Positions 1-9,266 of a stretch of 64,000 nucleotides of DNA are shown one piece after another; position 1 is the first letter of the stretch, and every line of letters begins with the position of its first letter. The notes beneath the pieces are model-generated. The model saw nothing but the letters and a program-made list of their open reading frames with translations. It was not told the DNA's origin and made no database searches. The DNA is from Actinophytocola algeriensis. GTDB lineage: Bacteria; Actinomycetota; Actinomycetes; Mycobacteriales; Pseudonocardiaceae. The stretch covers positions 248,001-312,000 of the forward strand of contig NZ_JACHJQ010000011.1 in the NCBI RefSeq assembly GCF_014203735.1, given 5' to 3'. The position numbers and the translations under genes are program-made.

Positions 1-13
1 TCGGGGAGGTGCC

Positions 14-787
14 ATGGTCGGCTACCTGATCCTCTTGATCCTCGTCGTGGTCGTGCTGGGCGCGTCGTCCAGTCTGCGGGTCATCAAGCAGTACGAGCAG
101 GGGCTCGTGTTCCGGTTCGGGCGGGTGCGGGCCGGGATCCGGTCGCCGGGGCTGGCGGTGCTGGTGCCGGTCGCCGATCGCATGGAGAAGGTCAACATGC
201 AGGTCGTGACCATGCCCGTGCCCGCGCAGGAGGGCATCACCCGCGACAACGTGACCGTGCGGGTCGACGCGGTCGTGTTCTTCCGCGTCGTGGACCCGGT
301 CAGTGCCGTGGTCAAGGTCGAGGACTACCGGTTCGCGGTCGGGCAGGTCGCGCAGACCTCGCTGCGCTCGATCATCGGCAAGAGCGACCTCGACGACCTG
401 CTGTCCGACCGGGAACGCCTCAACCAGGGGCTCGAGGTGATGATCGACAGCCCGGCGCTGGAGTGGGGCGTGCACATCGACCGCGTCGAGATCAAGGACG
501 TCGCGCTGCCCGAGTCGATGAAGCGGTCCATGTCGCGGCAGGCGGAGGCCGAACGGGAGCGCCGGGCACGCGTGATCTCCGCCGACGGCGAGTTCCAGGC
601 GTCGCAGAAGCTCTCCGACGCAGCGCGGGTCATGGCCGACACCCCGGCCGCGCTCCAGCTGCGCCTGCTGGAGACGGTCGTGGAGGTCGCCGCCGAGAAG
701 AACTCGACGCTCGTCCTGCCGTTCCCCGTCGAGCTGCTGCGGTTCCTCGACCGGGCGACCTCCACCGAGAAGAAGGACAACCCATAG
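14..787 (+). CDS. Slipin / SPFH (band 7) membrane protein
   Basis: The 257-residue protein has one hydrophobic N-terminal segment (about residues 3-18) and then a continuous SPFH/band 7 domain. This is the layout of slipins, the prokaryotic stomatin relatives, which sit in the membrane, oligomerise and organise membrane microdomains. The motif VIKQYEQGLVFRFGR near residue 24 is the typical slipin opening. A charged helical stretch (RQAEAERERRARVISADGE, about 177-195) matches the coiled coil after the domain. The ATG is preceded by GGGGAGG at 3-9. The next gene starts 10 bp downstream, so co-transcription is likely. No NfeD partner is visible within the window. The family assignment is firm; the cellular role is inferred. 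Confidence 0.9.
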   Translation: MVGYLILLILVVVVLGASSSLRVIKQYEQGLVFRFGRVRAGIRSPGLAVLVPVADRMEKVNMQVVTMPVPAQEGITRDNVTVRVDAVVFFRVVDPVSAVVKVEDYRFAVGQVAQTSLRSIIGKSDLDDLLSDRERLNQGLEVMIDSPALEWGVHIDRVEIKDVALPESMKRSMSRQAEAERERRARVISADGEFQASQKLSDAARVMADTPAALQLRLLETVVEVAAEKNSTLVLPFPVELLRFLDRATSTEKKDNP

Positions 788-797
788 GGTTGCGTGG

Positions 798-1715
798 GTG
801 GGGCTGTTCAACCGTGGCAGGCCGAGGCCGGACGAACCTGCCGACGAGACACTGCCGGAGCTGACGGTCAGCGAGGCGCAGCGGCTGCGTCACCTGGTCC
901 GCACCAGCATGGCAGGCGCCGGCTACGAGGTCACCGTGTACGCCGGGCACGTCGAGGACGCCGACGGCCGTCAGTTCGGGCTCGGCACGCTCGCCCGCAG
1001 GCTGTCCGACCCGGACGTGCCGGCCAGGCGCTGGGGCCGCCTGGTCGACGACCACCTGCGCCGACTGCTGTCCGCGGTCGACGGGCCCGACCAGTTCGAC
1101 GTGCCCACCGAGGACCTCCTCGGCCACACCTACCTGCGGCTCTACGAGGCCGACGCGCTGCCGGACACCCAGTGGTGGACCTACGGCCGCGAAGCCCTGC
1201 CCGGTGTCCTCGAGCTCCTCGCCCTGGACCTGCCGGACTCCGTCGCCACCTTCAACGACGAGCAGGTCACCCAGCACGGGCTGGCCCGGCTGCGGGCCGC
1301 GGGCCTCGCGAACCTGCGCAAGGAACAGGCCGACGACCGGGTCACGCACCGAGGGGTGGAGATCCTCGTCGGGTCGATGTTCTTCGCGTCCACCGCGCTC
1401 GTGCTGCCGGAGGTCGTGCTGCGCACCACCGGTGAGGCGTCGCTGCCCAACGGGGTGCTCGTCGCCATCCCGTTCCGCCACCAGCTGCTCTACCACGTGC
1501 CGCGCGACGAGAACGTGGTCGAGGCGCTGCACACGATGGCCGCGGTCGCCGCCAACGCCTACGCGGAGGAGGTCGGGCCGATCAGCCCGCACGTCTACTG
1601 GTGGCACGACGGCGAGTTCGAACAAATCACCCACGCCGACGACGACGGTGGTATAGCAATTCGCGTAGAGGGTGCGTTCGCGGAGATGTTCTCGCGGTTG
1701 TTTCCCGAGTCGTGA
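798..1715 (+). CDS. Hypothetical protein, long paralog of the 3409-4092 gene
   Basis: I do not recognise this 305-residue protein with confidence. Its C-terminal ~205 residues align closely with the protein encoded at 3409-4092. Shared blocks include TYLRL, ASTALVLP, PNGVLV, LLYHV.RDE, YWW..GEF..IT and a closing V.G.FA. The first ~100 residues are an extension absent from the shorter copy. There is no signal peptide or membrane segment, so it should be cytoplasmic. The PNGVLV and LLYHV pattern loosely recalls DUF1444/YtpQ-type proteins, but this is only a suggestion. The GTG start lies 10 bp after the slipin stop. Confidence 0.75.
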   Translation: MGLFNRGRPRPDEPADETLPELTVSEAQRLRHLVRTSMAGAGYEVTVYAGHVEDADGRQFGLGTLARRLSDPDVPARRWGRLVDDHLRRLLSAVDGPDQFDVPTEDLLGHTYLRLYEADALPDTQWWTYGREALPGVLELLALDLPDSVATFNDEQVTQHGLARLRAAGLANLRKEQADDRVTHRGVEILVGSMFFASTALVLPEVVLRTTGEASLPNGVLVAIPFRHQLLYHVPRDENVVEALHTMAAVAANAYAEEVGPISPHVYWWHDGEFEQITHADDDGGIAIRVEGAFAEMFSRLFPES

Positions 1716-1850
1716 TCTGACTACAGAACGTCAGAATTACTACTCTGCAGGTCGGCGACGTCACGGATCGTCGAAGGTTGCGGTGAGATAACGCACAGAT
1801 AACGGCGGTTTGCTTGCCTCGCGGCCGTCTCCGCAGGTGAAGTGTCGGGC

Positions 1851-2021
1851 ATGGGTAAACATCGCATTGGCAAGGAGGGGCGAAGAGGGCCCCGTCTGTT
1901 CGGCGGCCGTCCCCCTCGCGACGACCTGTTCGAACGCAGTTTCTCCTCCTGCCGGGGCTGCGGCGCCGATGTCTACGTCCTCGCCAGCGACTGCCGCGGC
2001 TGCGGTCACCGAGTGAGCTGA
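1851..2021 (+). CDS. Small zinc-ribbon-like protein (56 aa)
   Basis: A short reading frame (ATG 1851, TGA 2019-2021) encodes 56 residues. The N-terminal half is basic (MGKHRIGKEGRRGPR), followed by FGGRPPRDDLF. The C-terminal half holds two CxxCG knuckles (Cys34/Cys37 and Cys48/Cys51) ten residues apart. This four-cysteine spacing is typical of a rubredoxin-like or zinc-ribbon Zn site. The basic tail plus ribbon suggests nucleic-acid or ribosome association, which is inference. AGGTGA lies about 10 bases upstream of the ATG. It stands alone between two plus-strand genes. Coding is supported by the paired cysteine motifs; a similar peptide in relatives would confirm it. Confidence 0.7.
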   Translation: MGKHRIGKEGRRGPRLFGGRPPRDDLFERSFSSCRGCGADVYVLASDCRGCGHRVS

Positions 2022-2106
2022 GCCGGAGCTTCGAGCGTCGGCGAACTGAAACGGTCCCGCTGGTGGCCCCGTAGTGGCACTGCGCACAGGTGTCGGGCGA
2101 ACGAGC

Positions 2107-2134
2107 GTTAACCGGTGGATACTCGCCGGTAACC
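2107..2134. promoter_or_regulatory. Possible operator upstream of the acyl-CoA dehydrogenase
   Basis: GTTAACCGG (2107-2115) and CCGGTAACC (2126-2134) form an imperfect inverted repeat with a 10-base centre, about 25 bp before the acyl-CoA dehydrogenase start. Fatty-acid and amino-acid catabolic genes of actinobacteria are often controlled by TetR-type repressors on such sites. The match is imperfect and the regulator is unknown, so this is tentative. Confidence 0.25.
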
Positions 2135-2159
2135 ACCTCGCTCGGAGGGAGCACCGACG

Positions 2160-3353
2160 ATGGCCCGCCTTGCTCAGACCGCAGGCCTGACCGAGATCCA
2201 GCAGGAAATCCTGGCCACGGTCCGCGACTTCGTGGACAAGGAGATCATCCCGCACGCGCAGACGCTCGAGCACGGCGACACGTATCCGCAGGACATCGTC
2301 GACGGGATGAAGGAGATGGGGCTCTTCGGCCTCACCATCCCGGAGGAGTACGGCGGGCTCGGCGAGTCGCTGCTCACCTACGCGCTGGTGGTCGAACAGA
2401 TCGCCCGCGGCTGGATGAGCGTGTCGGGCGTGATCAACACGCATTTCATCGTGGCGCACATGGTGAAACAGCACGGCACGGACGCCCAGAAGCAGAGCCT
2501 GCTGCCACGGATGGCGACCGGTGAGGTGCGCGGGTCGTTTTCGATGTCGGAGCCCGACCTCGGCTCGGACGTCGCGGCCATCAAGACCCGCGCCAAGCGC
2601 GACGGTGATGACTACGTCATCGACGGCGCGAAGATGTGGCTGACGAACGGCGGCAGCTCCAACCTCATCGCGCTGCTGGTCAAGACCGACGAGGGCGCCG
2701 AGAAGGCGCACCAGAACCTGACGGCGTTCCTGGTGGAGAAGCCGGCGGGCTTCGGCGAGGTCGCGCCCGGCCTCACCATCCCCGGCAAGATCGACAAGAT
2801 GGGCTACAAGGGCGTCGACACCACGGAGGCCGTGTTCGACGGCTACCGCATCGGCGCCGACAAGGTCCTCGGCGACGCGCCCGGCAAGGGCTTCGCGCAG
2901 ATGATGGACGGCGTCGAGGTCGGCCGCGTGAACGTGGCGGCCCGCGCGTGCGGCATCGCGATCCGCGCGTTCGAGCTGGCCATCGACTACGCCCAGCAGC
3001 GCAGCACGTTCGGCAAGCCGATCGCGCAGCACCAGGCGATCGCGTTCAAGCTCGCGGAGATGGCCACCAAGGTCGAGGCGGCGCACCTGATGATGGTGAA
3101 CGCGGCGCGGCTCAAGGACTCCGGCGCACGCAACGACGTCGAGGCAGGCATGGCGAAGCTGATCGCCTCGGAGTACTGCGCCGAGGTGACGCAGGAGAGC
3201 TTCCGCATCCACGGCGGCTACGGCTACTCCAAGGAGTACGAGATCGAGCGCCTCATGCGCGAGGCGCCGTTCCTGCTCATCGGCGAGGGCACCAGCGAGA
3301 TCCAGAAGACGATCATCAGCCGCGGCCTGCTGCGCGAGTACAAGGCCCGCTGA
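2160..3353 (+). CDS. Acyl-CoA dehydrogenase
   Basis: The 397-residue protein has the usual length and three-domain fold of FAD-dependent acyl-CoA dehydrogenases, which oxidise acyl-CoA to 2-enoyl-CoA and pass electrons to ETF. Visible signatures are FSMSEPDLGSD (about 127) in the beta domain, the QRSTFGKPI helix (about 280) and IHGGYGY near residue 350. The catalytic base is Glu376 in the LIGEGTSEIQ motif, the position used by medium- and short-chain enzymes rather than the isovaleryl type. Chain-length preference cannot be read from the sequence; a short or branched substrate is plausible. GGAGGG lies about 10 bases before the ATG. It is flanked by two paralogous unknown genes. Confidence 0.93.
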   Translation: MARLAQTAGLTEIQQEILATVRDFVDKEIIPHAQTLEHGDTYPQDIVDGMKEMGLFGLTIPEEYGGLGESLLTYALVVEQIARGWMSVSGVINTHFIVAHMVKQHGTDAQKQSLLPRMATGEVRGSFSMSEPDLGSDVAAIKTRAKRDGDDYVIDGAKMWLTNGGSSNLIALLVKTDEGAEKAHQNLTAFLVEKPAGFGEVAPGLTIPGKIDKMGYKGVDTTEAVFDGYRIGADKVLGDAPGKGFAQMMDGVEVGRVNVAARACGIAIRAFELAIDYAQQRSTFGKPIAQHQAIAFKLAEMATKVEAAHLMMVNAARLKDSGARNDVEAGMAKLIASEYCAEVTQESFRIHGGYGYSKEYEIERLMREAPFLLIGEGTSEIQKTIISRGLLREYKAR

Positions 3354-3408
3354 CCGATCGGGCCGAACAGCCCACCCGTGCCCCGGCCCGCCACTACGGT
3401 GCCGGGGC

Positions 3409-4092
3409 ATGGTTGATCTTGGTTTCGACAACCCCGACGACCCGGCAACCGACAGCACCGGCGGCGCCGAGATGTCAGTGGATCAGGCGTTGTCACGGAC
3501 GTACCTGCGGCTCATGGAGGGCTTCCGGCCAGGGCCGGACTGGTGGCAGTACGCGCTGGAGACGGTGCCGGGCACGCTCGAGGTCGTCGTGTTCGACTAC
3601 CCCGTGCTGGTGAGCATCCTCACCGACGAACAGGTCGCGCGGTACGGGCACGAGCGGCTGTGCGCGGCAGGACTCGCGAACCTGGCTCGCGAGGAGCCGG
3701 ACGTCGAGGTCATCGGAGCGGTGCACTGCCTGACCGGCTCGGTTCACACGGCGTCCACCGCGTTGGTGCTGCCCGCCATGATCGCCAGGGCCAGCGGTGA
3801 GACCGAGTTCCCCAACGGCGTACTGGTGTCGATGCCGGAGCGGTCCGTCCTGCTCTACCACGTGCTGCGTGACGAGAGCATGCACGACGCCATCGAGTCC
3901 ATGGTCGCCATGACCGGCGGCGCGTTCGACGATGGGCACAAGCCGATCAGCAGGCACCTGTACTGGTGGAACCGTGGCGAGTTCTCCGCCATCACGAGGT
4001 ACGGCGAGGACGACACGGTCGAGATCCACGTCGACGGCGAGTTCGCGGACGCGTTCCACCGGGTCACCGACATTCCGGTTGGGCGGGGTTAG
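3409..4092 (+). CDS. Hypothetical protein, short paralog of the 798-1715 gene
   Basis: This 227-residue soluble protein is the compact version of the gene at 798-1715. The two share about 200 residues, with conserved blocks LSRTYLRL, DEQVARYG, CAAGLANL, ASTALVLP, PNGVLV and LYWWNRGEF. It lacks the ~100-residue N-terminal extension of its paralog. No catalytic motif that I recognise is present, and there is no signal or membrane segment. The conserved aromatic YWW and acidic residues suggest a binding pocket, but no function can be assigned. The two copies flank the acyl-CoA dehydrogenase on the same strand. Confidence 0.75.
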   Translation: MVDLGFDNPDDPATDSTGGAEMSVDQALSRTYLRLMEGFRPGPDWWQYALETVPGTLEVVVFDYPVLVSILTDEQVARYGHERLCAAGLANLAREEPDVEVIGAVHCLTGSVHTASTALVLPAMIARASGETEFPNGVLVSMPERSVLLYHVLRDESMHDAIESMVAMTGGAFDDGHKPISRHLYWWNRGEFSAITRYGEDDTVEIHVDGEFADAFHRVTDIPVGRG

Positions 4093-4151
4093 CACGGATT
4101 GCCCCTTGTTGGCAGGATGGTGTCAACTGCTGAACATGAGGTGAGCGAACG

Positions 4152-4679
4152 GTGAGTGGCGCGTTCTCCGGCTCGGCGAAGGGAAGCCAAGCGCTCCCCA
4201 AGGTGCCGACGCCCCCATCCGGGTGGCCGATCGGGTCCTACGGCACGTACCAGGAGGCCCATCGCGCGGTCGAGTACCTGGCAGGCAACGAGTTCCCCGT
4301 GCAGGAGGTCACGATCGTCGGGGTGGACCTCATGCTGGTCGAGCGGGTCATCGGCAGGCTGAGCTGGCCGAAGGTCCTCGGCACCGGGGCGCTGTCGGGT
4401 GCGTGGTTCGGTCTGTTCGTCGGCCTGCTGCTCGGGTTGTTCAGTTCCCAGACCATGTCGTTCGCGCCGATCCTCGTCGGCCTCGTCGCGGGTGTCGTCT
4501 TCGGTTTGATCTTCGCCGCGGTGGGGTATGCGACCACGCGCAGTACCGGCAGGGAGATCGCGTCGGCGAGCCAGTTGGTGGCGGGCCGCTACGACGTCCT
4601 CGCCCAGCCGCGTAACGCGGAGAAGGGTCGTGACCTGCTGGCGAAGCTCGCGATGCGCCCGTCCGGAGCAACCGACTAG
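4152..4679 (+). CDS. General-stress-type membrane protein (YflT/GSP17M-like)
   Basis: The 175-residue protein begins with a Pro/Ser-rich stretch. A soluble domain follows (about 25-70; motif IGSYGTYQEAHRAVEYL, then EVTIVGVDL), matching the YflT/general stress protein 17M domain. Two glycine-rich transmembrane helices (about 76-98 and 104-126) and a short polar tail come next. Actinobacterial relatives have this same domain-plus-two-TM layout and are usually stress-induced, of unknown biochemical role. Translation starts at GTG 4152. It lies upstream of the trehalose importer operon on the same strand but 157 bp away, so it is probably a separate unit. Confidence 0.78.
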   Translation: MSGAFSGSAKGSQALPKVPTPPSGWPIGSYGTYQEAHRAVEYLAGNEFPVQEVTIVGVDLMLVERVIGRLSWPKVLGTGALSGAWFGLFVGLLLGLFSSQTMSFAPILVGLVAGVVFGLIFAAVGYATTRSTGREIASASQLVAGRYDVLAQPRNAEKGRDLLAKLAMRPSGATD

Positions 4680-4717
4680 GCCGTTACAGGTGTTGATCGG
4701 ATCGTGACCGATGCAGG

Positions 4718-4746
4718 TTGCGGGCCGTGATCATCGGGCCTAGGTT
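4718..4746 (+). promoter_or_regulatory. Candidate sigma-70 type promoter for lpqY-sugABC
   Basis: TTGCGG (4718-4723) and TAGGTT (4741-4746) are separated by 17 bases, about 90 bp before the lpqY start, in the only gap upstream of the operon. The -35 matches 4 of 6 consensus bases and the -10 matches 4 of 6. Position and spacing are reasonable, but this is not proven. Confidence 0.35.
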
Positions 4747-4836
4747 CAGTGGACCGTGACAAACGCATCCCCCTGGCACGCCGAGGTGCCGCACGCCTCC
4801 TTCTCCGTGCCGGAGGGATAGGGAGGCAGGGTTCAC

Positions 4837-6099
4837 ATGGGCAGTACTGCCCGCTGGCGGATGCTCGCCGTAAGCGGGGCCGCGCTGATGACGGCGTCCA
4901 CGGTCGCGGCCTGCGGCTCGGACGACGGCATGCAGATCAACGTCTACTACGCGCCGGAAGAGAACTTCCAGTCGGTGATCGACCGGTGCAACGAAGAGGC
5001 CAACGGCCGCTACGAGATCGTCTACCGCAAGCTGCCGCGGGACGCCGACGGCCAGCGTGAACAGATGGTGCGCCGCCTCGCCGCTGGCGACACCGACCTC
5101 GACATCCTCGGTCTGGACGTCACCTGGGTGCCCGAGTTCGCCGAGGCGAAGTGGCTCGAGGAGTGGACGGGCCAGGACAAGCAGCAAGCCGAGCAGGACG
5201 TGCTCGAGGGGCCGCTCACGACGGCCGAGTGGAACGGAAAGCTGTACGCCGCCACGAAGAACACGAACGTCCAGCTCCTCTGGTACGACGACACGGTCAC
5301 GCCGACCCCGCCGAAGACCTGGCGGGAGATGATCGACATGGCGAAGCAGCTGAAGGGCGAGGGCAAGCCGTACCAGGTCCTCTTCACCGGCGCGCAGTAC
5401 GAGGGCCTCGTGGTCACCTACAACACGCTGGTCGCGTCCTACGGCGGGAAGATCCTCTCCGACGACGGCAAGAGCGTCGTGATGGACGCCGGTGCCGTCG
5501 ACGCGCTGAAGCTGCTCAAGGAGGTCTCCAGTTCGGGGATCACCGACCCGTCGCTGACCAACGCGCAGGAACAGCAGGTCCAGCAGGGCTTCGAGAGCCC
5601 AGACAGCAAGGCCGCGTTCGAGCTGAACTGGCCGTACGTCTACGCCGCCATGCAGGACGGGAACCCCGACCGCGCCAAGAACTTCAAGTGGGCGCGCTAC
5701 CCGGGCATCGACGGACCGGGCCGGGTCACGATCGGTGGCTACAACCTGGCGGTCAGCGCGTACTCGGAGCACAAGCCGGAGTCGTTCGAGGCCGCGTTGT
5801 GCCTGCGCAGCGCGGAAAGCCAGCGCTACTCGGCGATCAACGACGGTGTGCCGCCGACGATCGAGTCGGTCTACGCCGGGGACGACAAGGAGTTCGTCGA
5901 GGCGTACCCCATGTGGGAGACGATCGTCGAGGAGCTGCAGGACGCGGCGGTCCGGCCGTTGACCGTGGTGTACCAGAACCTGTCCACGATCACGTCGAAG
6001 GTGCTGTCCCCACCACAGGACATCGACCCGGAGTCCACCGCGGCCGAACTGCGTGACCAACTGCAGAAAGCCTTGGAATCCAAGGGGGTGCTGCCGTGA
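4837..6099 (+). CDS. lpqY: Trehalose ABC transporter substrate-binding lipoprotein LpqY
   Basis: The 420-residue protein is a secreted solute-binding lipoprotein: basic N-terminus, hydrophobic core and a lipobox VAAC with Cys26 as the lipidated residue. The mature part is a family 1 extracellular sugar-binding protein. The ending (DIDPESTAAELRDQLQKAL, then ESKGVLP) is very close to mycobacterial LpqY, the trehalose receptor of LpqY-SugABC. In mycobacteria it recovers trehalose released during mycolate transfer; here it should at least feed a trehalose importer. GGGAGG lies about 12 bases before the ATG. Its TGA overlaps the GTG of sugA. Substrate is inferred from the operon and family resemblance. 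Confidence 0.9.
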   Translation: MGSTARWRMLAVSGAALMTASTVAACGSDDGMQINVYYAPEENFQSVIDRCNEEANGRYEIVYRKLPRDADGQREQMVRRLAAGDTDLDILGLDVTWVPEFAEAKWLEEWTGQDKQQAEQDVLEGPLTTAEWNGKLYAATKNTNVQLLWYDDTVTPTPPKTWREMIDMAKQLKGEGKPYQVLFTGAQYEGLVVTYNTLVASYGGKILSDDGKSVVMDAGAVDALKLLKEVSSSGITDPSLTNAQEQQVQQGFESPDSKAAFELNWPYVYAAMQDGNPDRAKNFKWARYPGIDGPGRVTIGGYNLAVSAYSEHKPESFEAALCLRSAESQRYSAINDGVPPTIESVYAGDDKEFVEAYPMWETIVEELQDAAVRPLTVVYQNLSTITSKVLSPPQDIDPESTAAELRDQLQKALESKGVLP

Positions 6100-7073
6100 G
6101 TGAGCTCGCGAACGAACCGTCGACTCGGAGTCAGACAGTCGAGAGTGGACCCGCGGTCGCGGCGCCGCCGCCCCGGAAGGGCAAGGCGGCGCTCAGCGAA
6201 GGCAAGAAAGCGGAGCGCAAGCTCGGGCTCCTGCTGTGCGCCCCCGCCGCGATCGTGATGCTCGCGGTGACGGGCTGGCCGATCATCTACTCGGTCTGGT
6301 TGTCGTTGCAGCGCTACGACCTGCGGTTCCCAGACCAGCGCGAGTTCGTGTGGTTCGAGAACTACGCCGCGGTGCTGTCGGACGGGTACTGGTGGACCGC
6401 GTTCGGGGTCACAGCAGGGCTGACCGTGGTGTCCGTGGTGATCGAGCTGGTGCTCGGCATGCTGCTGGCGCTCGCGATGCACCGCACGCTCGTCGGCAGG
6501 GGACTCATCCGCACGGTGTCGTTGATCCCGTACGGGATCGTGACCGTGGTGGCGGCGTTCTCGTGGTTCTACGCGTGGGACTCCAACACCGGCTACCTGT
6601 CCGCGTTGTTCAACGCGGAGTCGCCGCTGACCGACCGGTTCTCGGCACTCGCGATCATCATCCTCGCCGAGGTGTGGAAGACCACGCCGTTCATGGCGCT
6701 GCTGCTGATGGCGGGTCTCGCGCTGGTGCCGGACGACCTGCTGAAGGCGGCGTCGATGGACGGCGCGACCGCGTGGCAGCGGTTCACGAAGGTGATGCTG
6801 CCGGTGATGAAGCCGGCGATCCTGGTGGCGCTGCTGTTCCGGACGCTGGACGCGTTCCGCATCTTCGACAACATCTTCGTGCTCACCAAGGGCGCGAACG
6901 ACACGTCGTCGGTGTCGATGCAGACGTACAACAACCTGATCAAGGGGTTGAACCTCGGCATCGGGTCGACCATGTCCGTGCTGATCTTCATCGCGGTGGC
7001 GATCATCGCGTTCATCTTCATCAAGCTGTTCGGCGCTTCGGCGCCCGGAAATGACCCGGGAGGGAAGCGCTGA
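6096..7073 (+). CDS. sugA: Trehalose ABC transporter permease SugA
   Basis: The 325-residue integral membrane permease (MalF type) has a cytoplasmic N-terminal tail of about 45 residues and six predicted helices. The EAA loop that contacts the ATPase reads [20 protein letters not shown]. Blocks such as [29 protein letters not shown] and [17 protein letters not shown] are nearly identical to mycobacterial SugA. It forms the heterodimeric channel with SugB. The GTG start overlaps the lpqY stop and the TGA overlaps the sugB ATG by one base, so translational coupling is likely. Confidence 0.92.
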   Translation: MSELANEPSTRSQTVESGPAVAAPPPRKGKAALSEGKKAERKLGLLLCAPAAIVMLAVTGWPIIYSVWLSLQRYDLRFPDQREFVWFENYAAVLSDGYWWTAFGVTAGLTVVSVVIELVLGMLLALAMHRTLVGRGLIRTVSLIPYGIVTVVAAFSWFYAWDSNTGYLSALFNAESPLTDRFSALAIIILAEVWKTTPFMALLLMAGLALVPDDLLKAASMDGATAWQRFTKVMLPVMKPAILVALLFRTLDAFRIFDNIFVLTKGANDTSSVSMQTYNNLIKGLNLGIGSTMSVLIFIAVAIIAFIFIKLFGASAPGNDPGGKR

Positions 7074-7966
7074 TGAGCGACACCACCTTCGTCTACGTCC
7101 CGCCCTCCACAGAGGGCAAGAAGAGCAAGGCCGCCGCGAGCAAGCTCACCGGCCGCAAGCTGCGGTGGACCCTCGTGGACATCGTGATCCTGGTCTACGC
7201 GCTGGTCCCGGTGCTGTGGACGCTGTCGCTGTCGTTCAAGACGGCGGAGACCCAGACGGACAAGAGCTTCTTCCCGACGGAGTGGACGTTCCAGAACTAC
7301 CGGGACATCTTCACCACCAACGAGTTCATCCGCGCGCTGGTCAACTCGATCGGCATCGCGATCATCGCGACGCTGATCGCGGTGGTGCTCGGCACGATGG
7401 CCGCGTACGCCATCGCGCGGCTGGACTTCCCCGGAAAGCAGATCCTCGTCGGGGTCTCGCTGCTGATCGCGATGTTCCCGCAGGTGTCGCTCGTCTCGCC
7501 GCTGTTCGAGATGGAGCGGCAGCTGGGCCTGTTCGACACGTGGCCGGGCCTGATCCTGCCGTACATCACGTTCGCGCTGCCGCTCGCGATCTACACGCTG
7601 TCGGCGTTCTTCCGGGAGATCCCGTGGGAGCTGGAGAAGGCGGCGAAGATGGACGGCGCCACGCCGGCGCAGGCGTTCCGCCGGGTCATCGCGCCGCTGG
7701 CCGCGCCGGGTGTGTTCACCACCGCGATCCTCGTGTTCATCTTCTGCTGGAACGACTTCCTGTTCGCCATCTCGCTGACGTCGACGGAGGCGTCGCGCAC
7801 GGTGCCGGCCGCGTTGTCGTTCTTCACCGGTGCCTCGCAGTTCGAGGCCCCGACCGGGACGATCTCCGCGGCCGCCGTGGTGATCACCATCCCGATCATC
7901 ATCTTCGTGTTGTTCTTCCAGCGCCGCATCGTCGCGGGGCTGACGTCCGGTGCCGTGAAGGGCTGA
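7073..7966 (+). CDS. sugB: Trehalose ABC transporter permease SugB
   Basis: The 297-residue MalG-type permease has six transmembrane helices. Its EAA loop reads [20 protein letters not shown]. Long stretches, including [19 protein letters not shown] and the C-terminal [12 protein letters not shown], match mycobacterial SugB. It pairs with SugA to form the trehalose channel. The ATG shares one base with the sugA stop (TGATG), and sugC follows after 6 bp, so all four genes form one operon. Confidence 0.92.
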   Translation: MSDTTFVYVPPSTEGKKSKAAASKLTGRKLRWTLVDIVILVYALVPVLWTLSLSFKTAETQTDKSFFPTEWTFQNYRDIFTTNEFIRALVNSIGIAIIATLIAVVLGTMAAYAIARLDFPGKQILVGVSLLIAMFPQVSLVSPLFEMERQLGLFDTWPGLILPYITFALPLAIYTLSAFFREIPWELEKAAKMDGATPAQAFRRVIAPLAAPGVFTTAILVFIFCWNDFLFAISLTSTEASRTVPAALSFFTGASQFEAPTGTISAAAVVITIPIIIFVLFFQRRIVAGLTSGAVKG

Positions 7967-7972
7967 GGGGAT

Positions 7973-9154
7973 ATGGCAGAGATCGTTCTGGACAAAGTCA
8001 CCAAGCGGTACCCGGACGGTGCCCTCGCCGTGTCCGAAGTGGACATCCAGATCAAGGACGGCGAGTTCATCATCCTGGTCGGCCCGTCCGGCTGCGGCAA
8101 GTCGACGATGCTCAACATGATCGCCGGCCTGGAGGACATCTCCGCGGGCGAGCTGCGCATCGACGGCCAGCGGGTCAACGAGAAGGCGCCGAAGGACCGG
8201 GACATCGCGATGGTGTTCCAGTCCTACGCGCTGTACCCGCACATGAGCGTGCGGGAGAACATGGCGTTCCCGCTGCGGCTGGCGAAGGTCGACGACAAGA
8301 TCGTCCGGCAGAAGGTGGACGAGGCCGCGAAGATCCTCGACCTGACCCAGCACCTGGAACGCAAACCGGCGAACCTGTCCGGTGGCCAGCGCCAGCGCGT
8401 GGCCATGGGCCGGGCGATCGTGCGCAGCCCGAAGGCGTTCCTGATGGACGAGCCACTGTCCAACTTGGACGCCAAGCTGCGCGTGCAGATGCGCACCTCG
8501 GTGTCGAAGCTGCAGAAGCAGCTGGCGACGACGACGGTGTACGTGACGCACGACCAGACCGAGGCCATGACCCTGGGCGACCGCGTCGTGGTGCTGCGCG
8601 GCGGTGTGGTGCAGCAGATAGGTTCGCCGCAGTTCCTGTACGACAACCCGGCGAACCTGTTCGTGGCGGGCTTCATCGGGTCGCCCTCGATGAACTTCAT
8701 GCCGGGCACGCTGGAGAACGGCAGCCTGTCGACGGGCCTGGGCTCGGTGACGCTGTCCGACCGCGTCCGCAGGCTGGCGGAGTCGGCGAAGGCGCCACGC
8801 GAGGTGATCGCGGGTATCCGCCCGGAACACTTCGAGGACGCGCACGTGCTGGACGAGCACACCCTGTCGGGCGGCAGCACCTTCACCGCGACGGTGGACG
8901 TGCTGGAGTCGATGGGCTCGGACAAGTTCGCGTACTTCACGGTCGAAGGTGAGGCGGCCACGTCCGCCGAGCTGGAGGAGCTGGCGGCCGACGCGGGCAC
9001 CGGGGACGTGTCGGCGAGCGGCACGCAGCTGGTGACCCGCCTGTCGGCCACGTCCGCCGCGCAGGAAGGCGCACAGGCGGAGGTCTGGTTCGACGCGGAC
9101 AAGATCCAGCTGTTCGACCCGTCGTCGGGCAAGAACCTGACGTACGCGGAGTGA
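7973..9154 (+). CDS. sugC: Trehalose ABC transporter ATPase SugC
   Basis: The 393-residue ATPase energises trehalose import. Visible motifs are Walker [10 protein letters not shown] (37-45), Q-loop [10 protein letters not shown] (about 81-90), signature LSGGQ (135-139), Walker B FLMDEP (156-161) and the switch His in [13 protein letters not shown]. After about residue 240 there is a MalK-type regulatory/OB domain ([10 protein letters not shown]). The length equals mycobacterial SugC (393). It is the last gene of lpqY-sugABC; a strong hairpin follows the stop at 9162-9214. Confidence 0.93.
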   Translation: MAEIVLDKVTKRYPDGALAVSEVDIQIKDGEFIILVGPSGCGKSTMLNMIAGLEDISAGELRIDGQRVNEKAPKDRDIAMVFQSYALYPHMSVRENMAFPLRLAKVDDKIVRQKVDEAAKILDLTQHLERKPANLSGGQRQRVAMGRAIVRSPKAFLMDEPLSNLDAKLRVQMRTSVSKLQKQLATTTVYVTHDQTEAMTLGDRVVVLRGGVVQQIGSPQFLYDNPANLFVAGFIGSPSMNFMPGTLENGSLSTGLGSVTLSDRVRRLAESAKAPREVIAGIRPEHFEDAHVLDEHTLSGGSTFTATVDVLESMGSDKFAYFTVEGEAATSAELEELAADAGTGDVSASGTQLVTRLSATSAAQEGAQAEVWFDADKIQLFDPSSGKNLTYAE

Positions 9155-9161
9155 CCCGGCT

Positions 9162-9214
9162 GCCGTGAAAGGCGCGTTCAGGTCGTCGAGTGCCGCGAAC
9201 GCGCCTTTCACGGC
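9162..9214. terminator. Perfect 18-bp hairpin between convergent sugC and DMT transporter genes
   Basis: Arms 9162-9179 and 9197-9214 are exact inverted repeats of 18 bases around a 17-base loop; the core of the arm is TGAAAGGCGCGTTC. It starts 8 bp after the sugC stop and lies 53 bp from the stop of the opposing gene, as expected of a bidirectional terminator. A third half-copy (CCTGAACGCGCCTTCC) follows at about 9226-9241. The same TGAAAGGCGC core recurs at 44672-44719, again between convergent genes. Confidence 0.7.
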
Positions 9215-9266
9215 GTCGGCCGTGCCCTGAACGCGCCTTCCGGCGTGGACAACCGAAATGGGCTGG

